A stretch of 23,942 nucleotides of DNA from Methanobacterium sp. (GTDB taxonomy: Archaea > Methanobacteriota > Methanobacteria > Methanobacteriales > Methanobacteriaceae): contig WASR01000193.1 of NCBI GenBank assembly GCA_009712615.1, positions 1 to 23,942 of the forward strand, written 5' to 3'. The notes beneath the pieces were generated by a model, which saw only the letters and a list, made by a program, of their open reading frames with translations, was not told where the DNA came from and ran no database searches. How positions within the stretch are numbered: position 1 is the first letter of the stretch; each line of letters opens with the position of its first letter. This document shows, one piece after another, positions 23,875 through 23,942 of this stretch. Position numbers and translations under genes: made by a program.

Positions 23875-23942
23875 GCCGAGATCGCCTAGCCAGGGATGGC
23901 GCAGGACTTGCGATCCTGTGGAGTTTGCCTCCACCTGGGTGC
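23875..23942 (+). tRNA. Class II tRNA, Ser-like, anticodon reads TGC (partial, cut by window edge)
   Basis: The acceptor 5' strand GCCGAGA, D arm GCC...GGC with AGCC and GGG in the loop, anticodon stem CAGGA/TCCTG (23902-23906/23914-23918), and a long variable arm TGGAG-TTTGC-CTCCA (23919-23933) identify a class II tRNA, and the shape suits archaeal tRNA-Ser. The anticodon loop reads CTTGCGA, so positions 34-36 are TGC, an alanine anticodon; CTTGAGA would be Ser(TGA). The T arm begins CTGGG followed by TGC instead of TTC. The 3' part lies outside the window. It may be a variant tRNA-Ser, a degenerate copy, or carry sequence errors. Confidence 0.7.

Overview
The window looks like chromosomal DNA of a mesophilic Methanobacteriales archaeon, most likely a Methanobacterium species (inference from gene content and order, not from a search). 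The evidence is a split RNA polymerase B subunit (rpoB2 then rpoB1) and a split A subunit (rpoA1 then rpoA2), archaeal EF-2 with its diphthamide site, archaeal EF-1A, L30e, a short archaeal NusA, Taw1/TYW1 wyosine synthase, tRNA genes without encoded CCA, Shine-Dalgarno sites of the GGAGG/GGTGAT type, frequent GTG/TTG starts, and AT-rich spacers with TATA-like elements.

Layout. (1) 42-3959, + strand: korD-korA-korB-korC-sucC, a four-subunit 2-oxoglutarate:ferredoxin oxidoreductase with the succinyl-CoA synthetase beta subunit, consistent with the incomplete reductive TCA branch of methanogens. (2) 4126-7313, - strand: taw1/twy1, then a secreted DUF1002 protein, then an unidentified polytopic membrane protein. 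(3) 7648-9610, + strand: tpiA and pgk of gluconeogenesis/glycolysis. (4) 9848-10417, + strand: five tRNAs, Thr(TGT), Pro(TGG), Tyr(GTA), then after a promoter-like gap Asp(GTC) and Lys(TTT). (5) 10446-23845, + strand: rpoH-rpoB2-rpoB1-rpoA1-rpoA2-rpl30e-nusA-rps12-rps7-fusA-tuf-rps10, the classical archaeal RNA polymerase plus 'streptomycin' cluster. (6) 23875 to the edge: a class II, tRNA-Ser-like gene with an unexpected anticodon, cut by the window end.

How the parts work together. Region 5 encodes the RNA polymerase core, an elongation factor of transcription, decoding-centre ribosomal proteins and both elongation GTPases, so transcription and translation capacity are probably co-regulated. 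tRNA-Lys ends only 28 nt before rpoH, so tRNA processing may create the 5' end of the polymerase mRNA. Several intercistronic gaps between polymerase genes carry inverted repeats, and the rpoH-rpoB2 gap carries a tandem copy of its own Shine-Dalgarno region.

The protein-coding content is mostly conserved housekeeping. I see no CRISPR array, insertion sequence, integrase, rRNA or defence system. The points most worth a second look are non-coding: the odd tRNA at the right edge, the duplicated ribosome-binding region, the cluster of palindromes before tRNA-Asp, and the structured rpoB2-rpoB1 spacer. Two poorly characterised proteins (4126-5208 and 5291-6169) are the only real protein unknowns.
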